A stretch of DNA of 64,000 bases, taken from contig BSBN01001362.1 in the NCBI GenBank assembly GCA_027924645.1, positions 2,262,501 through 2,326,500 of the forward strand. The letters are read 5' to 3'. The stretch's first letter is position 1. Every line of letters starts with the position of its first letter. Shown in pieces: positions 23,025 through 34,912 of the stretch. The translations under genes were made by a program, and so were the position numbers. Under the pieces are notes generated by a model, which did no database searches, was not told the origin of the DNA, and was given only the letters and a program-made list of their open reading frames with translations. Origin of the DNA: Cunninghamia lanceolata (Eukaryota > Streptophyta > Pinopsida > Cupressales > Cupressaceae).

Positions 23025-23628
23025 CTAAGCATCCATATCCTTTGAAATCAACCGTTCTAGATTTTGAAGACCATCTTGGGACAACTGGTCCCAATCACTA
23101 ACATTCCAATCTCTCACCTGCTCCAAAGCCCACTTAGCCAAGCAATCAGCTACTCGGTCCCATTCCCTAGGAACATGGACATAAGAAACAAAGTCTAGTG
23201 AGTGACTCAATCAGAGAATCTATTTAACCACAGAAGCCAACTGCCATTGCACACCATCCATCACACACTCATTCAATAGATTAATCACAATCTGAGAATT
23301 AGACTCACAAATAACCCTGCATCATCCTAAAGCACATGCTTTTTCCAAAGTATAGAGAATAGCAAGAGCCTCCATAAGATTATTAGTTTGTTTCCCCTTA
23401 TAGATAGAGAAGAAAAAAAAAAGACAGCACCAGAGCTATCCCTTCCTAATCCCCCAATCCTAACACGACCTGGATTCCCCCTGAAGAATCATCCGTATTA
23501 ATCTTAAAAATACATGGAGGTGGAGGGGACCACCTACCATCTCTCTGAACCTTACTCTTAGATTCGCTCCTTTTCTTGGGCCAGGCAGAGGATGAGCCTC
23601 CAATAGCTAAACTCAAATTTTGTACCAC
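23025..23628 (-). pseudogene. LINE 1 RNase H domain
   Basis: The start encodes F-K-I-N-T-D-D-S (first Asp near 23495) after a Pro-rich linker. The end encodes S-Y-V-H-V-P-R-E-W-D-R-V-A-D-C-L-A, the C-terminal RNase H motif of plant LINEs. It is interrupted by stops. Confidence 0.75.
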
Positions 23629-24607
23629 CTACAACTCCCCAATGTCTAACTTAGTAGAGAGATCACACTTAGCTACTAAAGTCACCTGAAGCATAATAAG
23701 GATCCACTGCCACACCTGCTGAACATCCAACTTCCTCCCCTGAAAAATCCTCCGGTTCCTTTCTAGCCAAAGCTGCCACAAAATAAAAGGACCAATATTC
23801 CAAGCCATTTGCAAAAAAGAAGCCTTAGCCGGGGGCCTGCCTAAACTTCTCCAAAAATCAACCAAAGAAGAAGAATGAACACAGGCTTGCTTCCATGCAC
23901 TCCACCAAAGATGCCAAATCTCATGGGCCAGAGGGCACTAAAAGAACAAATGAGCCTGACACTCCTCCCCACCATTGCAAAGGAAGCAAATAGAAGGATC
24001 CTGTAAATCCTTTTTCTGCAGGTTATCCTAAGTGAGGCAATGAATTTGAGTAGCCAACCAAATGAAGTAATTACATTTTGGCCATCCAAATTTATTCCAC
24101 ACAAACTTCCACCAAGGAGAGTTTCATACGCCAAACTTATGTCTGTCCAACACATGATATCCAGAGGCAACAGAAAACATAGCTTTCAGATTAGGGCTCC
24201 AAGCAAGGGAATCCCTCTCCCCTACAGAACTACAAACTCTACCATCAATAATCTTAGCTAACTCCTCCCAATCCATTAGTAACCCCCTCGATGGCCACTC
24301 AGATGAATCTTTCCATCTACAAACCTCTACTTGACCCACATGCTGAACCGATTTGAAATGCTCCACACAACACCTCCTTGCATCAAGAAAGATGTCACAA
24401 GGATTGTAAGTGTGGGTACATAGACAAGATGGGCAAGTGTCCATCCAAAGAATCAAACCAAAACAGGGCCTCAGACCCCCTGTTACAAATCCAAAAGAAC
24501 TCCTGCTTAATTAAATTAGCTCCCCTTTTAAGAGTACTCCAAATCATAGATCCCTTACCAGAGAGGCAGATTCTTGGAACATCAACATTTTCCAACCCCC
24601 TCCCCAA
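23629..24607 (-). pseudogene. LINE 1 zf-RVT and linker region
   Basis: Three overlapping minus-strand reading frames give L-E-N-V-D-V-P-R-I-C, W-K-D-S-S-E-W-P-S and later S-F-G-W-L-L segments typical of the region between RT and RNase H in plant LINEs, including the Cys-rich zf-RVT near 24000-23940. The frames shift at about 24400 and 24150. Confidence 0.7.
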
Positions 24608-25815
24608 ATATTTAAAATTAAGAATCCTGACCCAATCCTAATCCCGCCGAGTACACCACTTCCAATACAACTTGGTAGCCAAGGCTTGACCAATAAGAGT
24701 AGCCAATCGAAGACCAAGACCCTCTTCTTGTTTCAGCCTACAAACCAAATCTCACTTGACAAGACTCCACTTAGAATACTCCAAATTACCCGCCCATAAG
24801 AATTGTTTGGAAAGGGCTTCAAATTCATTAATAAAGCTAGAGGCAGCCCCCTGAACAAAGCACCGATATATGGGAAGATGTTGAATCACAGACTTTAATA
24901 AAGTCACTCTCCCAATTGAGGACAACCATCTACAAATCCAATGAGTAACACGCTTCTAAAACTTGTCTAAAATATCTTGCCAAAATCCCCTAGACAAGGA
25001 GCCAACATTGATGGGGATACCAAGATAAACAAGAGGAAGGGCCTCAATCTGGAATCTGAGAATCCCTACAATCATGTTCTAAATAAGATGAGGAGTATTA
25101 AAGAAGAAGATGGAGGATTTGTCATCATTAATCCTTTGACATGAAGCCACCGTATAAGTGTCTAGAGCTTTCCTAAAGTAAACCACCTCATTGACCATAG
25201 CTAAACCCATCAAAGTTGTGTCATCAACAAATTGTAAATGAGAGTGACGAGGCAATCTGTTGTCCCAAGTCTAGCCATGAATCAACCCCTACCCCACATG
25301 ATATTTAATGAGTCGTCCCAAACCCCCAACCAAAAGGATAAATAGGTAAGGCGATAGAGGGTCCCCCCTACCTGAGGTCCCTAGTAGGGCCAAACAACGC
25401 AATAGGCTCACTATTGATCAGAACAGAGAAAGAAGTCAAAGTAACACATTTCATAACCTAATCAACCCAATTATTCCCAAAACCAAATGCCACCAAGACT
25501 TTGCGCATGAAAGTCCATTTGACTCTATCATAATCTTTGGCCATATCTAGCTGAATGAACATTGCTTTCACCTTGGAAACTGCCATGGAATGAATAGCCT
25601 CCATCTCCACAACAACCCCATCAAGAATTTGCCTTCTAGCCACAAATCCACCTTGCTCCTCTGAGATTAGCCTGTTGAGCCAAGGTTTAAGCCTTTCTGC
25701 AATCAGCTTCGTGATAATCTTATAAACCACATTACACAGGGCTATTGGCCTAAAGAGATTCAACGAGTTAGCTCCATCAGTTTTAGGAATAAGAACTAGG
25801 AAAGTACAAAGGGAA
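24608..25815 (-). pseudogene. LINE 1 reverse transcriptase (partial)
   Basis: L-V-L-I-P-K-T-D-G and F-R-P-I-A-L-C-N-V-V-Y-K-I are followed by Q-G-G-F-V and D-M-A-K-D-Y-D-R-V-K-W (25763-25458). After frameshifts the catalytic F-V-D-D is at 25220-25231 and S-S-I-F-F-F-N-T near 25090. The first palm Asp is kept (D-M-A-K-D). Confidence 0.82.
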
Positions 25816-28712
25816 AATATATTAGGTTAGGAAACAAAAGGATTAGTTTAATCTATGGTATGGGATAGGGGCTTCAATCCAATCTAAGGTTACATACTTA
25901 TCCATCACTTCCTTTCCCTACTTCATCTCTTTCATTTCAATACATGTAAGGCATCACAATTTGACCTGGCTATCAAAAGCACTTTTCTTATAATAAATCC
26001 CATGCATAATCCAATCATATACTTTGAAACCATTAACATTTTATCCAATTGTATAATTAAAGACATAATCATATTCTATATTTATACATCCCAAGAAAGT
26101 TATCATTACAACAACTGAAGTAGCTACAATCATAATACATTATTGTAACGGTGAAATTTTCATACCCATATCATTTCCCGTTTAATTTTGTACCTATTTT
26201 TAGGCAATGTCTTGGTACATGTACATAGTGACAAATGACATGATATTGTGCAAAGTTGGGTTCATTCCCCTAGTCTTTTTATCCTAAAACACACATATCT
26301 CTATACACTTAGCCTTGACTTATCCATTTACACACATACTCTTATATATTCATCTTATTTTCCTACTTATTATAGGGTAAAAGTTCAAAGTGTCACACTC
26401 CAGGCCAACTTATCAGCATAAATGAATTTAAGTATTTACAACTAAAAGTCAATTTTTGTGAAACTTATGTTCTATCTAGATTCATTCTAGCTAAATTAGA
26501 TATAGGCCACAACTTTTCCAATTGAAACCATCCACTAAACACATATTTAGCATCACTTTGGGGCTAATTTACCAAAAAATGAAATAATTTGAAAAAAATG
26601 ATGTTCTAACAACTCCTACTTATGCAGATAATAATTTTAAAAGAATCTAAAAATACCCTTTTGTAGATCTATAAGTCTACTTTGTAAAAATTTAATTTTT
26701 TAAATATTTTAATTAGTGTTTATATTTTATTTTTTATTTTACTAAAAGTAGGTCATCAACACCAAAATATGGTTTTGATTGTCCTCTCAAACAAAAAATA
26801 ATAAAGTTTATAAAAAAAAAATGATGCACTAGAGAAGAGATTTCTTGTCAAGATGATATAATTTTCTTATTTTGGATAAATAGTCAAAACAAAAATTGAT
26901 GTCCCATCAAAACAGTTGTGTTTTCATTACACACAACTTCCAAGATTTATTTAAAAATATATATTTATCAAATTGGGGAAAAATTAATCCATGCACTAAA
27001 GTTTTGAGTTATACATACATAAAAAATATAGAAGGAAAATAAATGAAATTTACTATATAGACTGTGATGTCCCATTCAACATTATTTTACAACATTTTAT
27101 CATCAACTAAATTATTGTGTCAATTTTATAAAATACTACATTTAAATAATTTTTTAATTTTTTTTAAATACAAAGATAAAATACACTAAAAAAACCTACA
27201 TTTTATTAGTTTACATCATTTTAAAATTCAAAACATATATGACATTTTGTAGTGATTCAAGTTAAAAAGTTAGATTAGCATTGGCCGTTTCCTTTATAAA
27301 AGTGTGACACAACTTTGAACTTTCACCCACACCTATCTATGGACCTACCTCCATTTAGTCGTTTGCTACCTAGATTTGAATGTTATCCCTTTCTAAAACA
27401 AGTATGTAGCTATGAATTTCTCTCCTTCCAGTTTAAAATTCAAAATTCATATATTTGTCTAGCTAGCCCCCTTCACCCTTCTACCTTGAACTGACTATAC
27501 ATATGTTTTGTTCAATTTGATGTTATGTGCTAGTATTTAAAGAATTTTAATGCAATCATTTTGAGAGCCAAGTGCTCATCTCGTAATCCACTCAAGCATT
27601 TGAAAGTACATCATTCTAGAGCATCAAAGTAATCAATAACTACACATTTTAGTTTGGTGGAGTAAAAGGAGTAAAGAATCTTCACACTTAGGCACTTGCT
27701 TGCTAGTTTTGATATTTTTTAATTTTTTTAGGGTTGATTTGGGAAAACTTGCCTCCCAACAACTAATCAATAGTCTTTAAGGTATTTTTAAATACCACCA
27801 AGTCCCTCTACATAAACTTTCTAGAGAAAAAGGTTGCATATTAGGTGAAGTTGTAAAGTAGAAGACCACTTATTACCAAGATGAATTTGGAGCTGAAGTA
27901 CAGATCCACAACAATGAATTTGTCTTGAACCTGCAAACCTATCCTTTGATAGAGAAAATATCTAGTGTAAACTTCCAAACATTTCATTGACAAAGTGGCA
28001 TTATTCCTAGGTCTAACATCATACAAGTTCTAAAATCTCATTCATTTGATCTTCTCTTTGGTTATCAAGATAAGTACCATCATCCTCCCTCATTCAATTT
28101 CTAAAAGCACGTTATCTAAATTACCATTCTTAACTACTACTATTATTAGTTAAATTAGGATAATTGTGCTTATTTGATTGCATTTATTTAATTAGCCTAG
28201 GTTAATCATTAAAAATGTTATTTTCCTTTTCATTTTGGTGAACTTGTCTAATCCTACACATCCCAACCTTCTTTATAGGGTTTTAAATTACATTAGGGTT
28301 TTTAGGTCTACACTTTTTTGATATTACATCCTATTTTTAGATCTACCCTTCCTTTACATCATTGTTCTCCATTGATATATCTTTTTCTATTAGAGTTTGT
28401 GTGCTTTATTGTAATATCTTTTTCACTGACCCTACTCACCCTTGGCTACCACACTAGAGTTCCATTTTTAGATTTGATATACGGGTATATGCACAAGGTT
28501 GTGGGACCAAAAAGTCACCACTTTGGCTTTTTCGTCCCATGCAAGGGAAAACGTGAGCATGTTATAACACGCTCATGTTATATTGTTCTATAAAGTGAAA
28601 AAACAAAAGATCGACTCGCAGGCATTTTTGAGCAAAAACCAGTTATAAGAGCGTGAGCGTATTAGAGGAAGGATAAATCAAGCAAGTTCTAGGTGTAATT
28701 GACTTTTTCACC
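25816..28712. other. AT-rich intergenic DNA
   Basis: No ORF with domain content, RNA gene or clear repeat was seen. Short ORFs at 27841-28026 and 28318-28593 lack family features. The last 100 bp are the presumed promoter side of the gene at 28713. Confidence 0.45.
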
Positions 28713-30711
28713 ATGCCATCTCACCAATCCCACTCCCAAGGATGTTGTGAATGAAATGTAGAGGGTGTAAAAGCCGAAGAAGGTAGGGTTTGATTGTTTT
28801 TTGTGAGTTTGAAAAGAATTTTTATGCTTTAGCAATATTTGATTGGTTTTTTATGTTAAATTTATAGTCAATGAGGCAACACAAAACACAAATCCAATAG
28901 AGGGTCAAAACAACCCTAAAAACCCTCAAAACCCCCACCTTCACGTCCTCACCATGAAAGAGATACATAGGAAAACTATTTAGGGTAAATAGAAGAAAAT
29001 AAAAAACATCTTCAAACCCTAATTGAAACATTAAATAGTCCAAGTGCAAGCACTGATCGTAGGAGAGCCCTTTCCAAGTCATTAGAGGTGATTATTTCTC
29101 ACATTGAATTGGTGACAAACCAAATCACCGAATGGAATGTCTATAGGGAAAGGTGTTGGCAATACTATGCTGAAAATTTGCTTACCAACAAGTGAAGGAC
29201 AAAAAAATTACAAAATCTGTATTATGTTCACATTTTATCAATCCTAAAATTGGCCAAACATTAGAAGAGACTTGCAAATGCTTCCCAATTCATTGGTGTA
29301 GGAATGGAGATATATCCCCAAACTTCTGGGATAGATGGTACATGGTCTTTGATGAGCATCCATGTAATAACAACGAGGTGCCACAATATTTATTGAGGAA
29401 ACTCCATTGTGAGTTCGTCCTCAAGGAGATTCCTAATTATTTCAACATTCAAGAGTTCCAGGGTAGACGTGGTGGCTTTGCCCAAGATAGAGAGGGGGCA
29501 CAACGAGACCAGCATCACGTAACTAGACCCCTGATTAGGCTAGCACGTGTCTCACTCCCTTCGACTTTGAGGGAGAGTGTTGAGGTGGAGACACTGCATT
29601 CATTGAGTTCTTTGACGTAGTCTCTAGCACGACACAATGATGATCTCACCTAGGCCGATGAGGGTGAGAGCAATAGGAGTCATTTGTCCCCACATCTTTA
29701 TAGTTCATGTGGGAACTTGTGTGATTATGGGACACATGACTCTCAGTAGGATGTTGCGATGCAGGGGCAACATCCAATGATGGACACATCCATATTGGAT
29801 GATCTTGCTCTCATAGATGATGCCTTACAACATATGTTTGGTATTGACTATGAGGTAATTTTTTACGAGGTTCATCTTGATTTAATATATTTATATTTGA
29901 AATTTGTAATTAATTTTATATGACAATCTATATTATAATTCAAAATTAATGTATGTAATTGTTTGCGTAATGAAATTCTAGGGTTAGAGTCTTCATCTTA
30001 CCTCTATTAGTCATCTAGTGGTGGGTTATGAGAGGAGGTCGAGTCAATAGGTATGTAATTTATCACATGATCGTAAATATAGTACATATATCAATGGTAA
30101 TCTTATTTAGTGACAATTTGATAATTTCAACAGGGAGCTTCACCAGCACCTCCACGATTTCCTTGGTCCCCTGGATGCAGAACCACTTTTATGGAGGTAA
30201 ATTTAACCATTTGTAATCATTATGCATTTAAATAATGTTATGTATCTATTTTGGTCAAATAACCTTGAACTCTATTTTTAGATGTTGAATATGGAGACTC
30301 CTCCTCATCTTCGTCAATCAGCGGAGGCTGGCATTGCTACAGTTGTGTTGTCTTCAAATCCTTTGACTGAGGTATGAGCCAGTAACATGTAAATGTCATT
30401 TTGTAAATACATATTTCTTGTTTTATCTCATGTCATTTGATGTACATAAATGATATGTATGTTTAGTCAATTTTGCTTCTTGATGCTTCTCATAGGAGGT
30501 CACAAGTCCAACCCATCCAACTATGGATAAAGAGAGAGAAAAGATGATTGAGAGGGATCATCATCTAGCGGTAAGTGATCGATTACATAGGTAATGTTAT
30601 ATATTTCATATTTTCTATATTAATGTGCATATTGTTTGATTGTATTAACAGGTGGAGCTACAAAAATCTCTGTCAAGGAGGTCTAGTCAACGAGAGAGAG
30701 AGGATGAGTGA
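28713..30711 (+). pseudogene. Unrecognised seven-exon gene, coding frame broken
   Basis: Exon model: 28713-28782, 29086-29854, 29982-30050, 30134-30196, 30282-30371, 30496-30570, 30652-30711. Every intron has GT...AG ends with good consensus, for example GAG|GTAATT, ATAG|GTATGT, CAACAG|G, GCG|GTAAGTG. The last four internal exons are exact multiples of three, and all junctions after intron 2 are phase 0. Exon 2 (769 nt) encodes most of the protein, including N-P-K-I-G-Q-T-L-E-E-T-C-K-C-F and F-W-D-R-W-Y-M-V-F-D-E-H-P. The end is charged (D-K-E-R-E-K-M-I-E-R-D). Defects are a TGA in exon 1, a frameshift near 29187 and about five TAG stops. The family is not recognised; it could be a host gene or a transposon accessory gene. 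Confidence 0.6.
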
Positions 30712-31019
30712 CTGATTGGCTCTCCATCTTCATGGCCAAGCAAGGGCCATAGATTATTTCATATCAATTCATAGGAAACTAGATTTTGGGACATTTTTTT
30801 GTATGCCTAGATGGATTTGTATACATACTTTTGTATGTTACCAATGTATATCTTTGTATATGCCTATATGGCTTTATATATAGACTAGATGTTATGTTCA
30901 TGACATTATGTATATGATAGCTTACATTAAATATTTATATGATGATCAATTATCGTTACAATAATTTGGTTTTACACATGCCAATTACATTTTCTTGAAA
31001 GTTTATAAATCATTTTCAA
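30712..31019 (+). other. Probable 3' UTR and intergenic DNA
   Basis: Sequence after the terminal TGA is T/A-rich with several TGTATAT repeats at 30800-30890, consistent with a plant 3' UTR. No coding feature is present. Confidence 0.4.
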
Positions 31020-32985
31020 ATAATCTATTTTGTGCATATCTTACAATCATTGCATTCCATGAGACTATTCATTTCTTTGAGGCATCATGTCAAACAGTTC
31101 ACGTGCCTTGTCTATGCTTCCACACTTTGTATACATGTCTATAAGGGCAGATATAAATACAACATGTGACAAAATTCCTCTATCCTTTATTCTTTGATGG
31201 CTGTCCAAACCCTATTCCCTAGATCCCATTTTGGCATAGGCAAGGAGGAAGTATCTTTGGTTTTAGACGTGCCAATTGCATTTGGTTGAAAGTTTCTTTT
31301 GTACATTTGCTTGAAAGTTTCTAAAGCCTTATGAAAAATCCATTTTGTGCATATCTTGCAATCATTGCATTCCATGAGACAACATTTCTTTGAGGCATCG
31401 TGTCAAATTGTTCATGTGCCTTGTATATGCTTCCACACTTTGTATACATATCTTGCAGGGTAGTTGCAACTACAACATTTGACAAAATTCCTATATCCTT
31501 TATGCTTTGATGGGTGTCCATACCATGTTTCAAAGATACCATTTTGGCATAGGCAAGGAGAATGTTGGCTAAGGTTTTGGAATTTGGCTTTACACCCGCT
31601 AATTGTATTTGCTTGAAAGTTTCTAAAGCCTTATCAAAAAATCCAATTTTTTTTTCATATCTTGCAATCATTGCATTCCATGAGATGACATTTCTTTGAG
31701 GCATCATGCTGGATAGTTCAAGTGCCTAGTCTACGCTTCCACACTTTGCATACATGTCTCCAAGGGTAGTTGCAACTACAACATCTAACAAAATTCCCAT
31801 ATCTTTTATGCTTTGATGGATGTCCATACCATGTTCCAAAGATCCCATTTTGGCATAGGCAAGGAGGATATTGGCTAAGCTTGTGGAATTTGGCTTTACA
31901 CCCACCAATTGTATTTGCTTGAAATTTTATAAAGCCTAATCAAAATAATCCATTTTTTGCATATCTTGCAATCATTGCATTCCATGAGATGGCATTTCAT
32001 TGAGGCATCATGTCAAACAATTCACGTACCTTGTCTATTCTTCCACACTTTGCATAAATGTCTACTAGGGAAGTTGCAACTACAAGATTTGAAAAAATTC
32101 CCATATCCTTTATGCTTTGATGGATGTCCATACCATGTTCCAAAGATCCCATTTTGGTATATGAAGGAAGGATGTTGGCTAAGGTTGTGGAATTTGTCTT
32201 TACACCTCTCAATTGCATTTGCTTGAAAGTTTCTAAAGCCTTATCAATAAATCCATTTTGTGCATATCTTGCAATTATTAGATTCCATGAGATGGCATCT
32301 CTTTGAGGTGTTATGTCAAATAGTTCATGTGCCTTGTCTATGCTTCCACACTTTGCATACATGTCTACTAGGGTAGTTGCAACTACAATAGATCTGACAA
32401 AATTCCCATATTCTTTATGCTTTGATGGATGTCCATACCCTGTTTCGAAGATCCCATTTGGGCATAGACAAGGAGGATGTTGCCTAAGGTTGTGGAATTT
32501 GGCTTTACTCCTGCCAATTGCATTTTCTTGAAACTTTCTAAAGCCTTATGAACAAATCCATTTTGTGCATATCTTGCAATTATTGCATTGGACATGAGAC
32601 GACATCTCTTTGATGTATTTTATCAAACAGTTCACGTGCCTTGTCTATGCTTCCACACTTTGCATACATGTCTACTAGGGTAGTTGCAACTACAACAGAT
32701 CTAACAAAATTCCCATATCCTTTATTCTTTGATGGATGTCCATACCGTGTTCCAAAGATCCCATTTTGGCATAGGTAGGAAGGATATTAGTTAAGGTTGC
32801 GGAATTTGGATTTACACCTGCCAATCACATTTTATTGAAAGTTTCTAAATCCTTATCAACAAATCCATTTTGTGCATATCTTGCAATTATTTCATTCCAT
32901 GAGATGGCATCTCTTTGAGGTGTTCTGTCAAACAATTCACATGCTTTGTCTATGCTTCGACACTTTACATTATGAATATTGAAAC
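31020..32985 (-). pseudogene. PPR (pentatricopeptide repeat) gene remnant
   Basis: On the minus strand, blocks encode A-L-E-T-F-K-Q-M-Q-L-A-G-V-K-P-N, D-M-Y-A-K-C-G-S-I-D-K-A and V-I-S-W-N-A-M-I-A-R-Y, the motifs of PLS-type PPR proteins, which bind organellar RNA. The anchor ATATCTTGCA recurs at 31037, 31351, 31657, 31961, 32264, 32569 and 32876, so the array is tandem copies of a three-motif module of about 101-102 residues. Frameshifts and stops separate the readable blocks (31321-31707, 31726-31908, 31997-32362, 32383-32595). No E/DYW domain or start is visible. Confidence 0.85.
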
Positions 32986-33233
32986 TAACTTTTATTTTGC
33001 TAACAAATAAATATATTGTGAACCTATTTGCAACAACTTATGATATGATTTTCATATAATTAGTTTTTGTATATAAATTATTAGTTAAATTTTACACTTT
33101 TATGTTAAGAAAAATATGGAATATGAAACATACAATAAAGCATTTTTGTTAAGAGAATGATGGGTACAAGGAAAGTTGCATCCAATCATAGGATTTATCA
33201 TTTAGGCCTTTATAATTTTTTTTAGATGAATCT
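32986..33233. other. AT-rich flank of LINE 2
   Basis: Nothing recognisable; this is the pre-insertion DNA left of LINE 2. Confidence 0.4.
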
Positions 33234-33248
33234 AACAATTCATAGTTT
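33234..33248 (+). repeat. Target-site duplication of LINE 2, left copy
   Basis: AACAATTCATAGTTT is identical to 41315-41329. It defines the left end of LINE 2. Confidence 0.93.
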
Positions 33249-33275
33249 AATGGTTTTAAACCCTAATTCTAAAAA

Positions 33276-34912
33276 ATGGCAAAAACAATAGTAAAAATGG
33301 TGAGCAGTGGGATTGGCTATCAGGTGGGAATTTTTTTTTTGAAAAATAGTAATGGTAGCAATGGAGGGAAGGTGGGAGCAGGTGCAGGTGCGAAGTTGGG
33401 GTCTGGCAATCTTGCTAACAGTAGCCTGATGGTTGGAGATAGTGTAGCAGATGGAGAAGGTTCTAAAGAGGGCCCAACTGACGATGTTTCCTCTGGTGCT
33501 TCTGGGAGTCATCCGACCCCCTTGGAAAAGGAGATTAGACCCCAAGCCCCCAGTGGCTCTATGGGTGTGGATTCCCCCAAGGAGCCTGTGGAGATTCTTG
33601 AGAAGCCCTTTCAAAAGGAGGACTCTAACCCTTGGAAGTCACTTTTTGGGTCACATCTTAAAGGGAAAAGTTCACCCCCCCTCTGGTCTGCTCCTCGGAT
33701 CCAGGATCAGGTAAGTTTTCTTTATTGGTTCTTGATAGTGTGGTGGAGAATGGAATTTCCCATATGGATCTGTCTTTGGTGGGTAAATTTTTAGGTTCCA
33801 GACTGAATATTGAAATAGTGAGATCTTGGGTTCACCCGAAATGGGCCTTGAAAGGGCAAGTTGACATTGCTACCTTTCAAAAGGGGTTCTTTTCCTTTTC
33901 TTTCTCTTGTGAAGAAGATTTGTTGAGCACCTTGGCTGGAGCCCCGTGGGTCATTGGGAACTCTATGTTGGCATTGCATAGGTTGGAACCCAGTTTTGAT
34001 GCAGCGAAATCCACCTTTAATGTTGCCTCTATTTGGGTCAGATTCCCTGGTCTACCTATGGAGTTCTGGGATGAAGAAGTCTTCAAGGGCTTGGCTAGTG
34101 CTTTTGGAAGCCTGATATTGGTAGATCCAGTCACAATCTCTAGGAAGAGACTAGTTTATGTGAGGGTTTGTGTGTTGGTGAACCAAACTATGAACCTGCC
34201 CTCTTCCATTAAGATTAACTCTAAGCATGGTGTCTGGGAGCAAGCTATTGAGTTCAAATCTATTCCTTTTGCGTGCTTTCTTTGCAAAAAGACTGGCCAT
34301 TGGGTGAAAAACTATCCCTCAAAGAAAAGTAGACCTAACCAAAAGGTTTGGAAAGAGAAGCAAGAAATTCACAAGGAGGAATCCCATCTCTAGAGAGAGG
34401 ATGTGTTTCAAAAGAAACCTTAAACTAATAATGCAGAGATGGCGATTATCCTGTTTGTCCCTATGAGTGAAGAGCCCTTAGCCCCAGTTCTGGGATCCTC
34501 GAAGGGAGCTATGACCATCTCTATCATTGAAGAAATAAAAAGTGAGGATCTAGATTCCTAGGAGGGAGCTAAGTCTAGTTAAATCAATGTCTTCCCCCTT
34601 AATCCTAAGGGTGAAGAAGAGGTCCCCAGCTCTCTAAAGCAAATTGTGGAGTTTACCGAGGATAGTTCATTTGAAGAATTACCCTTTGTGGAGGTTAAGA
34701 GTAGAAAGAAGAAGAAAGGAGCTACCTCACCTATTAGTGGGGTAGAAACTAGGAGCTCTTCCAAGGCTGATGTTGGTACAGAAAAGAGAAGACTAGGGAG
34801 ACCTTCAGCAAGTGCTATCATGGAAAGGGATAGCATGAATGAAATAGTAGGAGTGATGCAAAAAACCCTCATGGACCTGTGCTCCAAGAGCACAAAAAAT
34901 GGGTTATCATGA
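33276..34912 (+). pseudogene. LINE 2 ORF1 (DUF4283 and zinc knuckle)
   Basis: ATG 33276 starts a Gly/Ser/Pro-rich N-terminus. After a frameshift near 33720 the DUF4283 RNA-binding-like domain follows (L-S-L-V-G-K-F, W-V-H-P-K-W, G-A-P-W-V-I, W-V-R-F-P-G-L-P). It ends with a knuckle C-F-L-C-K-K-T-G-H-W-V-K-N-Y in which the last Cys is replaced by Tyr. TAG stops occur at 34391 and downstream. A Lys-rich stretch (R-K-K-K-K-G) precedes the TGA at 34910-34912. ORF1p of plant L1 elements binds the element RNA. Confidence 0.83.

Larger units (their letters stand above)
22865..25815 (-). mobile_element. LINE 1: 5'-truncated L1-type LINE
   Basis: The minus strand encodes, in order, part of the RT domain, a zf-RVT zinc-binding region and a C-terminal RNase H, the layout of plant L1-type LINEs. 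The 5' end lies near 25815 inside RT (just before L-V-L-I-P-K), so endonuclease and ORF1 are missing; 5' truncation is usual for LINEs. The 3' end near 22865 reads, on the minus strand, TTTTTACCCCTC followed by an A/T-rich tail. Many stops and frameshifts are present. No clear TSD was found. Confidence 0.83.

Noticed and set aside
22865..25815. Target-site duplication of LINE 1
   Set aside because: AT-rich flanks on both sides offer several weak matches of 5-7 bp but none convincing.
28822..29082. Minus-strand ORF of 86 codons
   Set aside because: It lies in the predicted first intron and flank of the plus-strand seven-exon gene and has no domain features.
33700..33730. Splice donor CAG|GTAAGT in LINE 2 ORF1
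   Set aside because: The match is good, but no matching acceptor restores the frame. A simple frameshift at this place explains the reading change better.
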